Source of the DNA: Tribonema minus
Taxonomy: Eukaryota > Sar > Xanthophyceae > Tribonematales > Tribonemataceae
DNA: 64,000 bases
Direction: 5' to 3'
Assembly: GCA_017506865.1 (NCBI GenBank)
Contig: JAFCMP010000024.1
Span: 744,001 to 808,000 of the forward strand
Below are positions 25,701 to 36,974 of this stretch, piece after piece. The translations under genes and the position numbers were made by a program. How positions within the stretch are numbered: position 1 is the stretch's first letter; each line of letters opens with the position of its first letter. The notes below the pieces were generated by a model. That model searched no databases. It saw nothing but the letters and a program-made list of their open reading frames with translations, and was not told the DNA's origin.

Positions 25701-28700
25701 TCTGCTAATCAAGCTTAAGCGTTGAACCCATTGCCAATGGCAGCTGTGCTCACTCATTAATATAGTACTTCTATGAATATTCAGCATACTATAGTGCTGG
25801 TCTCCCATGGGTATCTGGTACTCTTGCGCAACAAAAATTATCCCCTTTCATACTACTATTAGTAGTATATGCTGCAACAGTTACTGCTGTTAAATCAGCT
25901 GTCTGATGTATAACCTTCGAGTTGCATCAGCACTCAGCCTGGTGAGAATGATTGCTCCTCCTTGCAATCTTGTTGGCTGTGATGTTGCCAACATGATGAT
26001 GAGTATATATATCTTTGACAAGGAAAAGGCATTGCAGGTAGCCATGTAGCCTACTGTAGTGACTGCTCTGCTGCTGGAATGTGACGCAATGCAGCAGCCC
26101 ATAGCCGCGCCAACTCGGCAGTGATTGCGACGTCAACAGCGACACTATAATAATTGACGCCAACAGACAGATGCGCCACGACCCGCCGGCTCTGTGACAA
26201 CCGTATCTGCACTTCCAAATGTGATTATTGTTGTGTTTTTGTCAGGCAGCTCTAACCCTGAGCCCTCCATGCCCGCCAAACACCGCATGTCCGCCAAGTT
26301 GACAAACAAAAAAACTTGCTCACAAAAAAATCAAAGGAACTTCTTCAACATGATTCCAAAGGAGTGAGTGCCGTGGAAATGCAACCTGCGGCAGCAGTGC
26401 TCTTTTTTCACCGCCAAGTGATACACCCCTGAGCGCTGCTTCACCCGGCCCTTGTTCAAAGTTTGTACTACAGTAACCGTGAACATGCTGATTCTGCCTG
26501 AGGGGCCCCGGGCGCCCGGCAGCAGACTTACAGCTGCAGTTGCCTAGACCTAAGACCTAAGAAGTAGTTGTCAATTGATGAAGTGATTAATACCAATATC
26601 TTGTGCTTGTGAATACATCCTTGTGCGTTGCGTGTGCTGCTGACACTGCGTCCGAGGCGTTGTAAGCTCAGCTGAACGCAAGAGCTACCTGCGCTGACTA
26701 CACATGACCTTGAATCGTCAGCAGTTAGTGTCGAGTCACAGCGCTCCGCAAAGCCCACCACCGAGAATATGTCACGGAACTGCCGAGCCTGCTGCCGAGC
26801 CTCGGCAATCGTAGCTACTGCCCGAGAAGTGCTGGCTGACTCACTGCAGAGCTACTGCTGCATGTGCTACAGTAGGAGATCAAGCAGTGCCACACTATCA
26901 TTGTGTGCAATAATCACTGACACATGTTGCCAAATCCTTCATCACTTATGCGAAGCGGACACTCAGTTAGGCAACTAGTACCTGTGTGACGGAGGGCTCT
27001 GAATTCATTAGTATTATGTTTTTTGTGTATCCGATTCCCCGCAAGTCGAACTCAAAAATGCACCCTGACATTGAGCTGCTGACATTTTGTTTCTGAATCA
27101 TTACGGTCATTATGTCATCTGCACATGAAAAGCAAATCCCCGACTACAAAGTTTCTGACTGATATTATTTTCGCCCCAGAAATTGTAAGGACGCGATACA
27201 GATGCGTTTCAACGGTTGTCACAATGGCATATAATCTGATTCACGTCGCACGATGCTGCACATAAAATCTATTTACATGTCATGGTGCACTGTTTGTACC
27301 TTCTGTGTGACAGCAGTCAGAGAAGCTTACATATTCTTGTGTACCTCTGCAGTAGGAGCCATGACACACTGCAGTATACAACTGCCACACGGTGCCTACT
27401 ACTAGAACATGCAAGTGTTGGCCTCGAGGTTCATCCGTGAGCTGCACCACCTAGGTCACATCTGGCCATATAGATCAGTTATACCTGGTTACTTTTACAG
27501 TAACCATTTCCGCCATCTCTTTATGGTTCTTGGTGATCAGACTTCATCTTTCATACTGATGCACTGATAGGATTTCACAATTGCTGAGATTATAATGTAT
27601 ACGGTGCTGGATCTACCTTGAAGTTTGCTTGAGGGGCAACATTTCTACGCACCTGCTCAAAGTACTGTTTATAATACTCGGTAAATCAAATCTTCTATCT
27701 TCTTCGTTTTATTATTCTCTTAGTGCCTTTGCAATGCGTATGCTTGCAGTGCGTCTGATCGTCTCAGCTGAATGCAAACCCTACCAGCCTAGCATATTAC
27801 TATTCATGCTAGCACGCGAGCACACATATATGAGGGTCTGGGGTTGTCCAGGGATTTCCACTTTTACAAAAGAGAGTGATTCGGGGAGCCATGACCGTGA
27901 CGGTGTGAGCACTGCCAGCTGCTGCCTAGCAGGTGCACGGTATCCTATCTCATAATTGTCTATGACACGACCTACTTAGCAGGTCGACCCGCCGGTTTGA
28001 CAACTTGAAGCGCTCAGCAACATCTTGAATCATTACAGGCTAGATCCATCACCGTGGCGCATGAGTTTGATGTGGTGAAGTTTTGATGGGTTGCTTTCTC
28101 AGACTGCTGAGCGTTGTGTAGAATCTGATGCTCTCAGACTGCTGAGCGTTGTGTAGAATCTGATGCCTTCAAATTATTTGAAAAATGTTATGTACTCATG
28201 TGCTGCTGGGTAACTTGAATTCTTGCCTACTACAGTAGCAGCCTAGTCATTTCAAGCGAGCGCATCCGATTTCACTCAGATTGCGTGAGCAGGTGGTGAA
28301 ACTGACAGTTTAATGCGGCCTCTCAGGCGGCCTGCTCCAGTCAGCTGTGATCTCCCAGTGATATACGCAGCATACCACAACTACTAGTAGCCTCCTGGTT
28401 AAATGTATAGTCCAAATGTCCATGTTGCAGTTATGTCTGCGCATCATTTCAATCGCATTTGCAAGATATTTTGTGCATGTATTGATGCACTGCTGCACGC
28501 CAACTGCCGTCGCAGCCCACCGCCAAGCCTACTGCTCAGCCTACAGCAGCACCCACAGCTAACCCTACCGCACAGCCTACTGCGCAACCCACCGCACAGC
28601 CTACTGCGGTGCCAACTGCCGAGCCGACTCCAGGTGACTCACGCATGGACTGCAAATTGTTGCCTTCAAATGACTTGAAACAAACGCAGAGGCTGTCACA

Positions 28701-31357
28701 GCTCCACATGTCATCGATTCAACCCCAAGTCAGAGGTCCAACACGGTGCCGCATGCACAATTGCACGCACTTCTACGGTGTTTAATTTCGAAATAACATG
28801 TACGTTGACGCAAGCCTTTCGATTGCATAGGCAACCCGGCCTCCCTTGGGCCTTTATAAATACAAGTCCATACGTACTTTTTCAATGCCATACCGACTTA
28901 CAAAAAAAATAAAATATCTCAACATATGTTCCTTTTAGTAAAAGCTAATCTTGATCTCAAACTGCAGCTAGCCTTAGGGGTCGACAAGGCATGTACTTAT
29001 ATCATGACATGATCTAGAAGTAGAAATCAGCCTGGATAACTCAGAGCCTGCCATGGCATGCCAGTGACCTCTGACCTGGCATCGCTCTACCAATGGCGTG
29101 TGCTTCATATGCTGAGTCATCAATAAATTATGATGTCATTCTAGACTATGAGTTACTTACTACTTCAAAAGTATGTTCTATAGGCGCTCTGCTCACAGAG
29201 TACTGCCATCATACAAAGCATCATGTATACTATATATAGAAGTATTTTGGGGTAGCGTATGACGTATATGTGTAAACCGTATAGTAACGTGCGCCGCCTT
29301 GCTAGTCTAATATCAGCTGAATCAGATAATGCTACTTAGATCACCGACGAAGCATTTTTGTCTATAATAGTTCCTTGGGGCGAGCCATAAATCGCAGCAT
29401 CTGCAATGCAGTATGGCCCCAGATGCAATGTACGTCCAACCCCACCGTGCTCAGAAACCCATGCATCAACGTGCTGTGTGCCCAGGTGTTGTCGATACAA
29501 CACATCTCGGTATGTACTACAGTATGTGTATGACACCAGGCTACAGTTGTATGGACCAGGTACCGAGATGTGTGCATCGACGACAGTCGTGTCGTACAGG
29601 TACCGAGATGTGTTGTACCAACAACACCTGGGCGCACAGCACTAGCGATGGGCTGAGCTCATACACAGAGCAATGCCGAGGGCAGCTGGCATGCGCCAGG
29701 CTCTGCTGAAGGCCCGTTGAACAATGGCCCAATTCTTGCTGATCAAGCGTTGATGAACAGATCAGTGCTGCGGCTACCATTTCTTTCTCTATATTGATGC
29801 TGGCCACATTAGGCTCCAATTGTGTATTTGGTAGCACAGCCACTAAAAGACATTGCTGTCGCTGCCACTCAGAGTCGGCCGTGGTACCATGTTGATTGCT
29901 CTGGCAGAACTTATAAATTTCAAATCAGTTCCAGACAAAATGTGCAGATATATCACGACACTCTCCTGCGCGCAACCTGTTACAAAGTACCGTCTTGTCC
30001 TAATTTAAGGGCACGGTCCGACTAATGCGAAATGGCCGTAAAAAAGGGGGGTGACCGCCATTTTGAGATGGTCACGGCGGCTGCCAAAGCAGTTGTCTTT
30101 GCTGACAAGCAACGAAATATTAGCTTCTTCTCACCTGTTTAGCTGCTGCAGCAAACGTGTAGCGTAGGAGAGTCAACAAGTAGTTCGATGTGGCCCCATC
30201 ATGTGGGTGCGTGCCGGCGGTGGCGGGGGCGATCGTCGTAAATGATGCTGACGAGGGTCCTCCGCTTCGTCATCAACGCACAGCAACAGCAACAATAATA
30301 GCGAGCCTGCCGCGATCCTGCCCCTCGCAAACTTTAAGATCGCTATGCCAACACTGGCCCAACACAGGAGGTTCAACTCGGCCATACAAAATGCATCTGT
30401 GCTGAAAGTGCTTGCTGCTTGCGCAACACACCTTGTACATTCACACAGTCTCATGCAGTGAAGTGTCTGGTACCGTCTTGGTGAAAGCTGAGGCGATATG
30501 CGGCGAAGTGTATGTACCTCAACCCCCCTCTGACCAGCAATTTGGAATGGCCAGTTAAAAGGGTGACCTATAATTTGGGTGGCTTAGTTGAGACTGACGC
30601 ATTACATTACATTACTGAGTAAGTCTCTTACCCCGCCTCCTAAGTCCGACTTGGTGAGTGCACGTGAATTGTGTCAAGCAGCCCTCTCTTTCCCGTGTGA
30701 AGCCACTGCAGCTGCCACTAGTGCGCAGCTCAATTGAGGACATACCTACTTGAAGTTGTGTACGAACGTTCCACTTCCGTATGCAGCTCTGCTGCTCCTG
30801 CCAGGGCGGCCGTACATGCATCATATACGATGACAGAACTACTCCAATGTTGATCGAACTTGTTATGCTGTGTGCTTCTGGCTTGTTCTGTCCTGTATGC
30901 AGTCAATGTGTGCGCGACTGGGGAGTACAGCGTCGACCACGTTACGTGCGTCCCGTGTCCCGCGGGCAGCATCTCGCAAGGCGGCCTAGCCACCGACACA
31001 GGGCTCATCTGCCAGGCATGCACGGATCAAGGCTTCTGCTACCGCCCCAATGCGGCGAGGTCCGCATGCGTCAACTCGCAGTACGCACTGTGCCAGAGCG
31101 ATGCCGATGTCGTCAGGTACACATCCGCGTCATTCCCGAGCAGCTTGAGCATCACGCTAGTGTCGAACAACTACAGCGAGTGTGATTGCTGTGAAGCCGC
31201 TGCGCAGCGCCCGCTCGTGGACAGTTGGATAAGTATTGCTTCGAGTCAATGCGATGTGGCTCTCAGCAAGTCCAGCTGCCCCACAAGTGGCCCGACTGGC
31301 ACAGTCTCTGGCTCTCAGTCAGGTTTCTTAGTAGGGCCTGGTCCCTGCAGGGGTTGA
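16710..31357 (+). CDS. Secreted Pro-Thr-repeat, Cys-rich protein, five exons
   Basis: Probable cell-surface or secreted protein of unknown role. Exons: 16710-16864, 19615-19914, 24377-24455, 28516-28633, 30903-31357; all four joins keep phase (CT+C, AG+G, 0, G+TC). The start ATG at 16710 opens MATGIGAGSRRQ followed by eight leucines and VTLC, a clear signal peptide. Then come PTSKPTRTPTRKPT repeats, a Cys block (CAALGGSCGANCGNDCKAVC ... GGVCC), PTAQPTPEPTAEPT repeats across exons 3 and 4, and a C-terminal Cys-rich part (VTCVPCPAGSIS, the GCC2/GCC3 ephrin-receptor-like pattern, then ECDCCEAAAQ). The product is about 368 residues. PT-repeat surface proteins of this style are common in stramenopile and haptophyte algae. 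The repeats are split by introns of 2750, 4462, 4060 and 2269 bases, much longer and AT-richer than those of neighbouring genes. The 3' end may be spliced further at CAGTCAG/GTTTCT (about 31321) rather than stopping at 31355. Extra small exons cannot be excluded. Confidence 0.75.
19100..19220. repeat. Short tandem repeat in intron 1 of the PT-repeat gene
   Basis: TCTTGGCGAAGCAATTRACTCAGAGGC occurs twice in direct succession (about 19111 and 19143), with a diverged third unit (TTTTTGGTGAAGAAATTAAG) near 19207. Confidence 0.75.
20929..23632 (-). mobile_element. Degenerate Ty3/gypsy-type retrotransposon fragment
   Basis: Minus-strand reading, with several frameshifts, gives a remnant near 23560 (VLPIIKPTGELF ... 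HYTFKLAQAMC), then PDPEKVKAMMDMSPP and LGCFNYYCRYIKDFSKMA (end of reverse transcriptase, 23460-23290), RNase H (LVLYTDTAKSAVAGVLTQ at about 23170; GYFSKQNSELDSNMSATASE; ALRWLL) and VQYRAGKQNGNADGPSRLP (22760). This is the classic RT-RNase H junction order of Ty3/gypsy elements. Beyond a Gly/Ala/Ser-rich linker (22610-22400) there is weak integrase-like sequence (LLTLQRRDAYCQAMTRAV, about 21815) and a C-terminal tail (YTFEVLFDGESRPGTV) ending at a stop at 20929. Gag, protease and most of RT are missing, and I see no LTRs. It lies antisense inside intron 2 of the PT-repeat gene, so it is presumably inactive. Confidence 0.85.
22400..22600 (-). repeat. Tandem Gly-Ser-Ala-Arg-coding repeat in the retroelement
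   Basis: About four imperfect units of 36-42 bases code ESGGAARGGSGSAR-type sequence between the RNase H and integrase-like parts. On the plus strand it appears as repeats of GCGCCGCCG(C/T)TCTCGCGCGCGCTGCC. Confidence 0.75.
25300..25485 (+). mobile_element. Partial MITE-like copy
   Basis: CCATGCCTCGAACGCTAAAA, GTGGATACGGTGG, TGTTTGACTCGTGGCCAAT and GTCACCCAGAGCTCTACGATCTTT occur in the same order and spacing as in 60530-60707. The left inverted repeat is not recognisable here. It lies in intron 3 of the PT-repeat gene. Confidence 0.8.
28092..28166. repeat. 37-base direct duplication
   Basis: CTCAGACTGCTGAGCGTTGTGTAGAATCTGATGC occurs twice back to back (about 28098 and 28132), nearly identical, in the last-but-one intron of the PT-repeat gene. 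Confidence 0.85.
28819..28870 (+). repeat. Dispersed repeat, copy 1
   Basis: TCGATTGCATAGGCAACCCGGCCTCCC followed by a CCTTTATA-like string and AAGTCC. A second copy lies at 40339-40410. Confidence 0.7.
29478..29636. repeat. Long inverted repeat (foldback)
   Basis: The left arm 29478-29517 (GCCCAGGTGTTGT...TACAACACATCTCGGTA) and right arm 29599-29636 (TACCGAGATGTGTTGTA...ACAACACCTGGGC) are complementary over about 37 bases, with a loop of about 80 bases. The loop itself repeats GTACCGAGATGTGT near 29561. It lies in intron 4 of the PT-repeat gene. Confidence 0.85.
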
Positions 31358-33072
31358 GTCAGCAGGCAGCATACTAGTAGATTCAACTTGAGGTTCATCA
31401 GATGATGCTTCAAATTTGAAGTTGCAAATCTGCCGGGGCATCGGGCCCTGACGTTCCTATGCTGTCGGTCGCATGAGCAACTTCGACCATACTTGGAGTT
31501 GAAGTTGTGATCTCGCCCATGGGAATGCAGACGCCAAATAGCGATACGGGGGCCCTCCAACTTCAATCCGTCCATTGGTGCACTTGCTCTGCTGCTGCTG
31601 CACTGCGTTGTCCCAATGTGTTCTTCTATAAAGCAAGAGGTTGAGGTATACAGCACACCCGAGAGAGCCTGCAAGCTCGTGCAATGACGGCTTTGGGTTG
31701 TGCAAGTGCAAGGTCACTGCAGCTGATGCTTTCTATTATTTTATTTTGCAAAGTCAATTAATTGCTATTTTTGTTTGAATGCAATTGACTGCTCTTTGTG
31801 TTTGAATGCAAGTGACTTTGCAGCTGTATGCTTGTTGCAATCCTCACCATGCCACACGCCCTGGCCACAGGAGGGTAAAGGCTACGTATATGTCAGCTGC
31901 ACAACAGCAACACTCATTGTCAGCTGCACAACAGCAACAGTCATGCGGACGGCGCAACACGCCCGTTCCTCTGCACACATGGAAACCAAGACAACTCCAG
32001 TGGCATCTCGGAAGCAAGACAGCCGGGCAGCAAGCCTGCACAGTATGCGAAGGGATGCACTTGGTAGCTTTTGCAAGTGCGAGATCACCGCGACTGCAAA
32101 CGATCGACAATAATTACTGCACCTGCATGCCGGATGCAAAAGTACCACACCATACCAAACACCATGCATGGCCACAGCAACGAACGCCAGCTGCACAACG
32201 GCAACGGCGCAGAACGCGGCGCGGCCGGCTCCGCTGCGCACATGAAGCATTCATTTTGCACGTCGCGCAAATGGCGGGACGGGGCGCCGGGCGAGGCGCG
32301 CGGGCGAAGCGTAACCCATAAGCACCCTGGGGACACTGTCCACACACGCGCGGCTACCCCCTTTCTACGTGCTCAAATGGGCCAAAGCGCCGAAACCAAA
32401 TGCTGCGCGGGGTATGAAGCTGGAGAGAGCTCGGGGCGCTCATGGGGGAGGCACAGTATGGACCGATGCTGCCTACGCGTTTGGCTATGATTGCTGGACG
32501 CACGTCACCGCTCCAGTGCCCCCCCACCCTACCCCCCGTACCCCCCCCGCATGCGCCAGCGTGGCCCCCCTGCCATCTACTTGGATCTGAGCACTGGTTG
32601 TCGAGGGAAATGAGACCCCCAACCCCCCCCCCCTAGGTGCACCACAGACGTGTGGCGCCTTCAAAACTTGCTACATCCGTCCCGCGAGGCGCGCGCGCGT
32701 ACCGCGCCCCATGTGCGCGCGCATGCGCACCAAACGGGACAAGCGAGGAGAGAGCAGCACTGCGGCAACGGCGCCTGTATGGCGATTGGTGAGTGTGCCA
32801 GTTTCCCGCTGGAGCACTGACCGCAAAACTGCAGCACGCCGCGGCGGCACTGTGCGCGCACAGCAGCAGCAGCGGCGGCAGCAGCGACGACGTGGAGGGA
32901 TGGGGGCGCGATGCTAACGCGCGGCTGCCCACTGCCAACTTCAAGTGTGGGTGCCCCCTCTCCCCCCCCCGCACCCCCCGCTCGCCCCCCCGTCCGCCTG
33001 CTCAACTACTACTACTATGGGGGCGCAAGTGCGAGGGGAAGGGGTACCTACGGCATGCGGCGCGCGCCGCCG
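31358..33072. other. Intergenic, converging gene ends
   Basis: Lies between the stop of the plus-strand PT-repeat gene and the stop of the minus-strand transporter, so the two genes converge here. AT-rich sequence gives way to GC-rich sequence near 32200. CAGCTGCACAACAGCAACA repeats occur at about 31896-31942 and 32190. No coding motif seen. Confidence 0.6.
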
Positions 33073-36000
33073 CTAGACAATGAAGTCCGCGACGAACGCG
33101 CCAACTTCAAACGCAAGGCCCGCGCACGCGCCGCCCAGCAGGAGCGTCTCCAGCCCGCTGAAGAGCCAGCCGCGCGCGCTGAACGCGCTCTTGCACGCGC
33201 CCGCGACAAACAAACACACCCCTGGGAGAAGGGGGGGGGGGGGGGGGGGGTTGAGACAAAAAGACCTACCGCTAACGGAACCGCAGTTTGCAAATTAGTG
33301 AATGTGATGGAATGCAATCGATGCGCAGGTCTCCAAAGGGCTCTCGAGTTCTGCAATCGTCGTAGACGAGACTGCTGCGGGACGCACGTTCTGCAACTTG
33401 CCAACTCCAGCAGATGGCCGTCCGAACAGGATGGCGGAGGGGACGCGAACAGTGCTGCAGCGCTGCTCAGTTCTGCAAAATCGTGCGTGCGTGAGTGGCA
33501 TTTGGCCTGGCGGTTGAGCTATTGACCGCGGCAAACGCGAACAAGGGCCATCACGGAGAGTAGATGTAACTGTCAGGAAACTGCATCAGAGGTGATAATT
33601 CTATCTGCAAGACCTCGCGCTGAAGCGATGAGCCAAAACGAAATCACAGTGCACAGCGAGCGCGCTTTACGGACGACAGGATTACCAGCCACAAAACCTC
33701 CATCGATTACTAACACGCACTCCGTGCGGCCGTGAGCGCCAGTGAACGCCTGCGAGTGGTGGACCAACGCCCCCTGCTAACCCTAACCTAACCCTGCCTC
33801 CTCGCCGGCTCACCTGTTACTATGCACGAGCACAAAAATAGCTGCGGCCGTTGGCGCTAGTGAACGCCTGTGAGAGGACGGACCAACGCCCCCTGCTAAC
33901 CCTAACCCTAACCCTAACCCTGCCCCCCCGCCGGCTCACCTGTTACTATGCACGAGCACAAAAATAGCTGCGGCCGTTGGCGCTAGTGAACGCCTGTGAG
34001 GGGACGGACCAACGCCCCCTGCTAACCCTAACGCTAACCCTAACCCTGTCCCCCCGCGGCGGCTCACCTGTTACTATGCACGAGCACAAAAATAGCTGCT
34101 GCCCCGTCACGTCGCCGGAAATGTGCGGCGCAACTCTGCGCGCACAGAAGGGGGGGGGGGGGGTGTGACAGTGCGGCATCAGATGAGCGCTCGTCACATG
34201 GCTCAGCTGCAGACCCTCGCACCGGTCATAAGCACGCCATCATTTCGTCAACCGCCGTCATTTTGCCAATCAAGATTCCATAATGGTGGAGGTGGTGCGG
34301 GAAGCGCGTGGCGTTCCGTACCAGGCGCGGCTACTGTTAGACAACCACGGGGGGGGGGGGGGGCGCTGCTGTGCGCATGCGGCTCTTGATTATACAGCAA
34401 GGTACGTGTATCGACATATTTCCTTCACACTGTAAGTTTGGGTACTTCGAAGTAGATATTTTGACGTTTACGGTCAACACACGTTGGATTGTTCGCCTGT
34501 CTCGGACGTGAGAGCCATGCAGGCCTAGTAAGCGGCAAAGGGTCCGGAGGTGAAAACTTACGTCTCGCTGGTGCCACTGAGTAGGTGGGGTACGTACAAA
34601 AGCGGCAGGTGGGGCCGCCTGGTCATGTGCGCCGGACGAACCATACCCTTAACCCTAATCTAGCTCACTGGCACCGCATGTAGTCGTTGCGTGCTGCCAC
34701 TGCAACATGCGCGTGCAGCCGCGTCTGGCGGAATCGTAGCGCGTGCATACGCAGTGCAGGCCGACACACGCACACTCATGAAATGTTGGTGACTATGCTG
34801 CAACGCGGAGGCTGCGTCAAGCCTCTGCCACTAGCGGCTGCTCTGTATATCGAGGGTACTTCGAGCTAATGCTCAATCTTCGAGAGACCAGGATCGTTGT
34901 TGCGAGTGAGATATTGACAGTTTTCTGCTTCATGTGGTACGGAGGGTTAGACCCAGCAGTTAAATGTGTAGCATATACTTCGAAGCGTCAGGCATGTGCG
35001 CAGGGACTGAATGTCGCGTTGCCTCACAGTTACTTCTTGCCACATGACCGTTGCATCCTATTCTTGTGTCATGCAGTAGTCACGCTTGTGAGCCCAGTCA
35101 GCTTAGGGTTTAGGGTTAGGGTAACCCTAACCCTAACCCTAACCCTAACCCTAACCCTAACCCTAAGCGGGATGGCGATCCCTCTCAGCCTCCTCCGCAG
35201 CCTTTGGTAATGCGCACTGACTGATGTGGATGTGGGTCCAACCAGGCAATGCCGTCGCGCTAAAACGCCAAAACACTCAGGACTACATAGGGACTCACAT
35301 GTAGGACAGCAGCGGAAGGCTGCCGAATATAGCAAAGCTCAGGAACATGAGCAGCCCCTCCTTCAGGCTGTCGCACTCGTCCAGGGGCTGCGCGCACGGG
35401 GGGAGCCAGCAGTGACACAGAGTGCAGTGTTTGAGTTTAGATGCAAGTTGAATTGGGAGTTAAAGTTGGGGCCAGCGGGGTGCTGAGCACTGCCCCCAAG
35501 CGTGAAAGTCGATGGTGGCGGCGGCGGGCATGACCGCTGTTGAAGTCAGTCGTGCAGAATGCGCATGTGTGTACAGCGCCAGACCCACACAGTTGGCAGC
35601 TGGGTCACTGGATGTTGAAGTTAGTGTTGAAGGTGAGCGCTGCTGCAGTGCCGCGACGCCCACGCGTCGCGCTTCCCGCAGCAAGCTTTACGGCGCTCGC
35701 CAACGCGGCAATAAGCGCCGTGTGGCTCACCAGCACGCCCAGTGACCTGTGCCGCTGCTCAATACTGTACATTCAACAGCGCGTCAGCTCGTCTCCCGCA
35801 TCATGGACGTGGGTGCTGTCGGGTGCAGCTGCGCCCCTCTGCGCGCACTGACGCGTGGTGCCCTGCAATGTTCACAGTTGCTGAGCACAGCGCAGGCCTG
35901 ACGTAACCCTGACCCTCACCTTACCCTAACCCTACCCTTAACCCTCCGCGACCTCAACACGCACAGCGAAGCACTAGCGCATGCCCTGCCCCCAGGCCGC

Positions 36001-36908
36001 ATACAGCGCACACGCAGCGTATACACACACACACTTTAAAGTTTGGCATGAAGTTACGGCTTGAAGTTACGCGTTCTGAGCGCATGTGTGATTTGTTGTG
36101 CCCCGCGCTGCGGGGCAACGGCGCCACTGCATTCACGCAAGGCGCGAGCGATGTGCACTGCCTTGCCGCGGAACCTGATGCGATCGCACTGCGATGCCAT
36201 CGCGCGCCGCCGGTGCCAGACACACACACCAACCGCCTGGTCTCGTTTTGTGCATGAACTGAAGTGACCACCATACATAGGATGTACATACACAGCATGG
36301 CGTGCTTATGTACACACTGAGGCTGCCGAACTGCTGATGATCAGGTGCGTCCTCTGAGTGTAAGTTGATGCTTGAGTTGAAGTTGAGCTCAAGTTGAAGT
36401 TGATACTCAAGTGCTTGCTTTCGCATGTTAGTGAGACCAGCTCCATCACTACAGGAAGTGCATAGGAAGCGTGCAAGGCTCCAGAATAGGTGGCTATTGT
36501 CGCCTACTGGCAAGCCTACACATGAATACTGACAGACTTCAACTCCGTCGATGAACCCTGGCTGCCATGAGATTAACCTTTGCTCGGCGCAATTTCTCAG
36601 TTACTTCCCTTGCTTCTTGGTGCACTTCAGTGGTTTGTTTGAACCCCCGGCCTTGCGTACATTGCAATCCTGTTGCTATTCTGGCTGTGTATTGAAAGCC
36701 TCAGGCCAAACGCAGGCCGCCGCTGCACTTGTAAGCATCCACAAGCAGGCGCCGGCATAATCTGCGTAGCATAGTACAGCTGAAGTGCTGCAACTGATGA
36801 TGGCAGTTACCGGCATGTAGCTGGGCAACTTCGTAACCGCCACCTGCCAGACCCTCCCTCGAAGAGCACGTGGTCGTGAATCTAACACGCACACACACAT
36901 ACTTCACC

Positions 36909-36974
<66 letters not shown>

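Noticed and set aside
33048..33404. Minus-strand ORF overlapping the transporter's last exon in another frame
   Set aside because: The alternative frame (FVAGACKSAF...) completes the VIT1/CCC1 protein with correct phase and stop.
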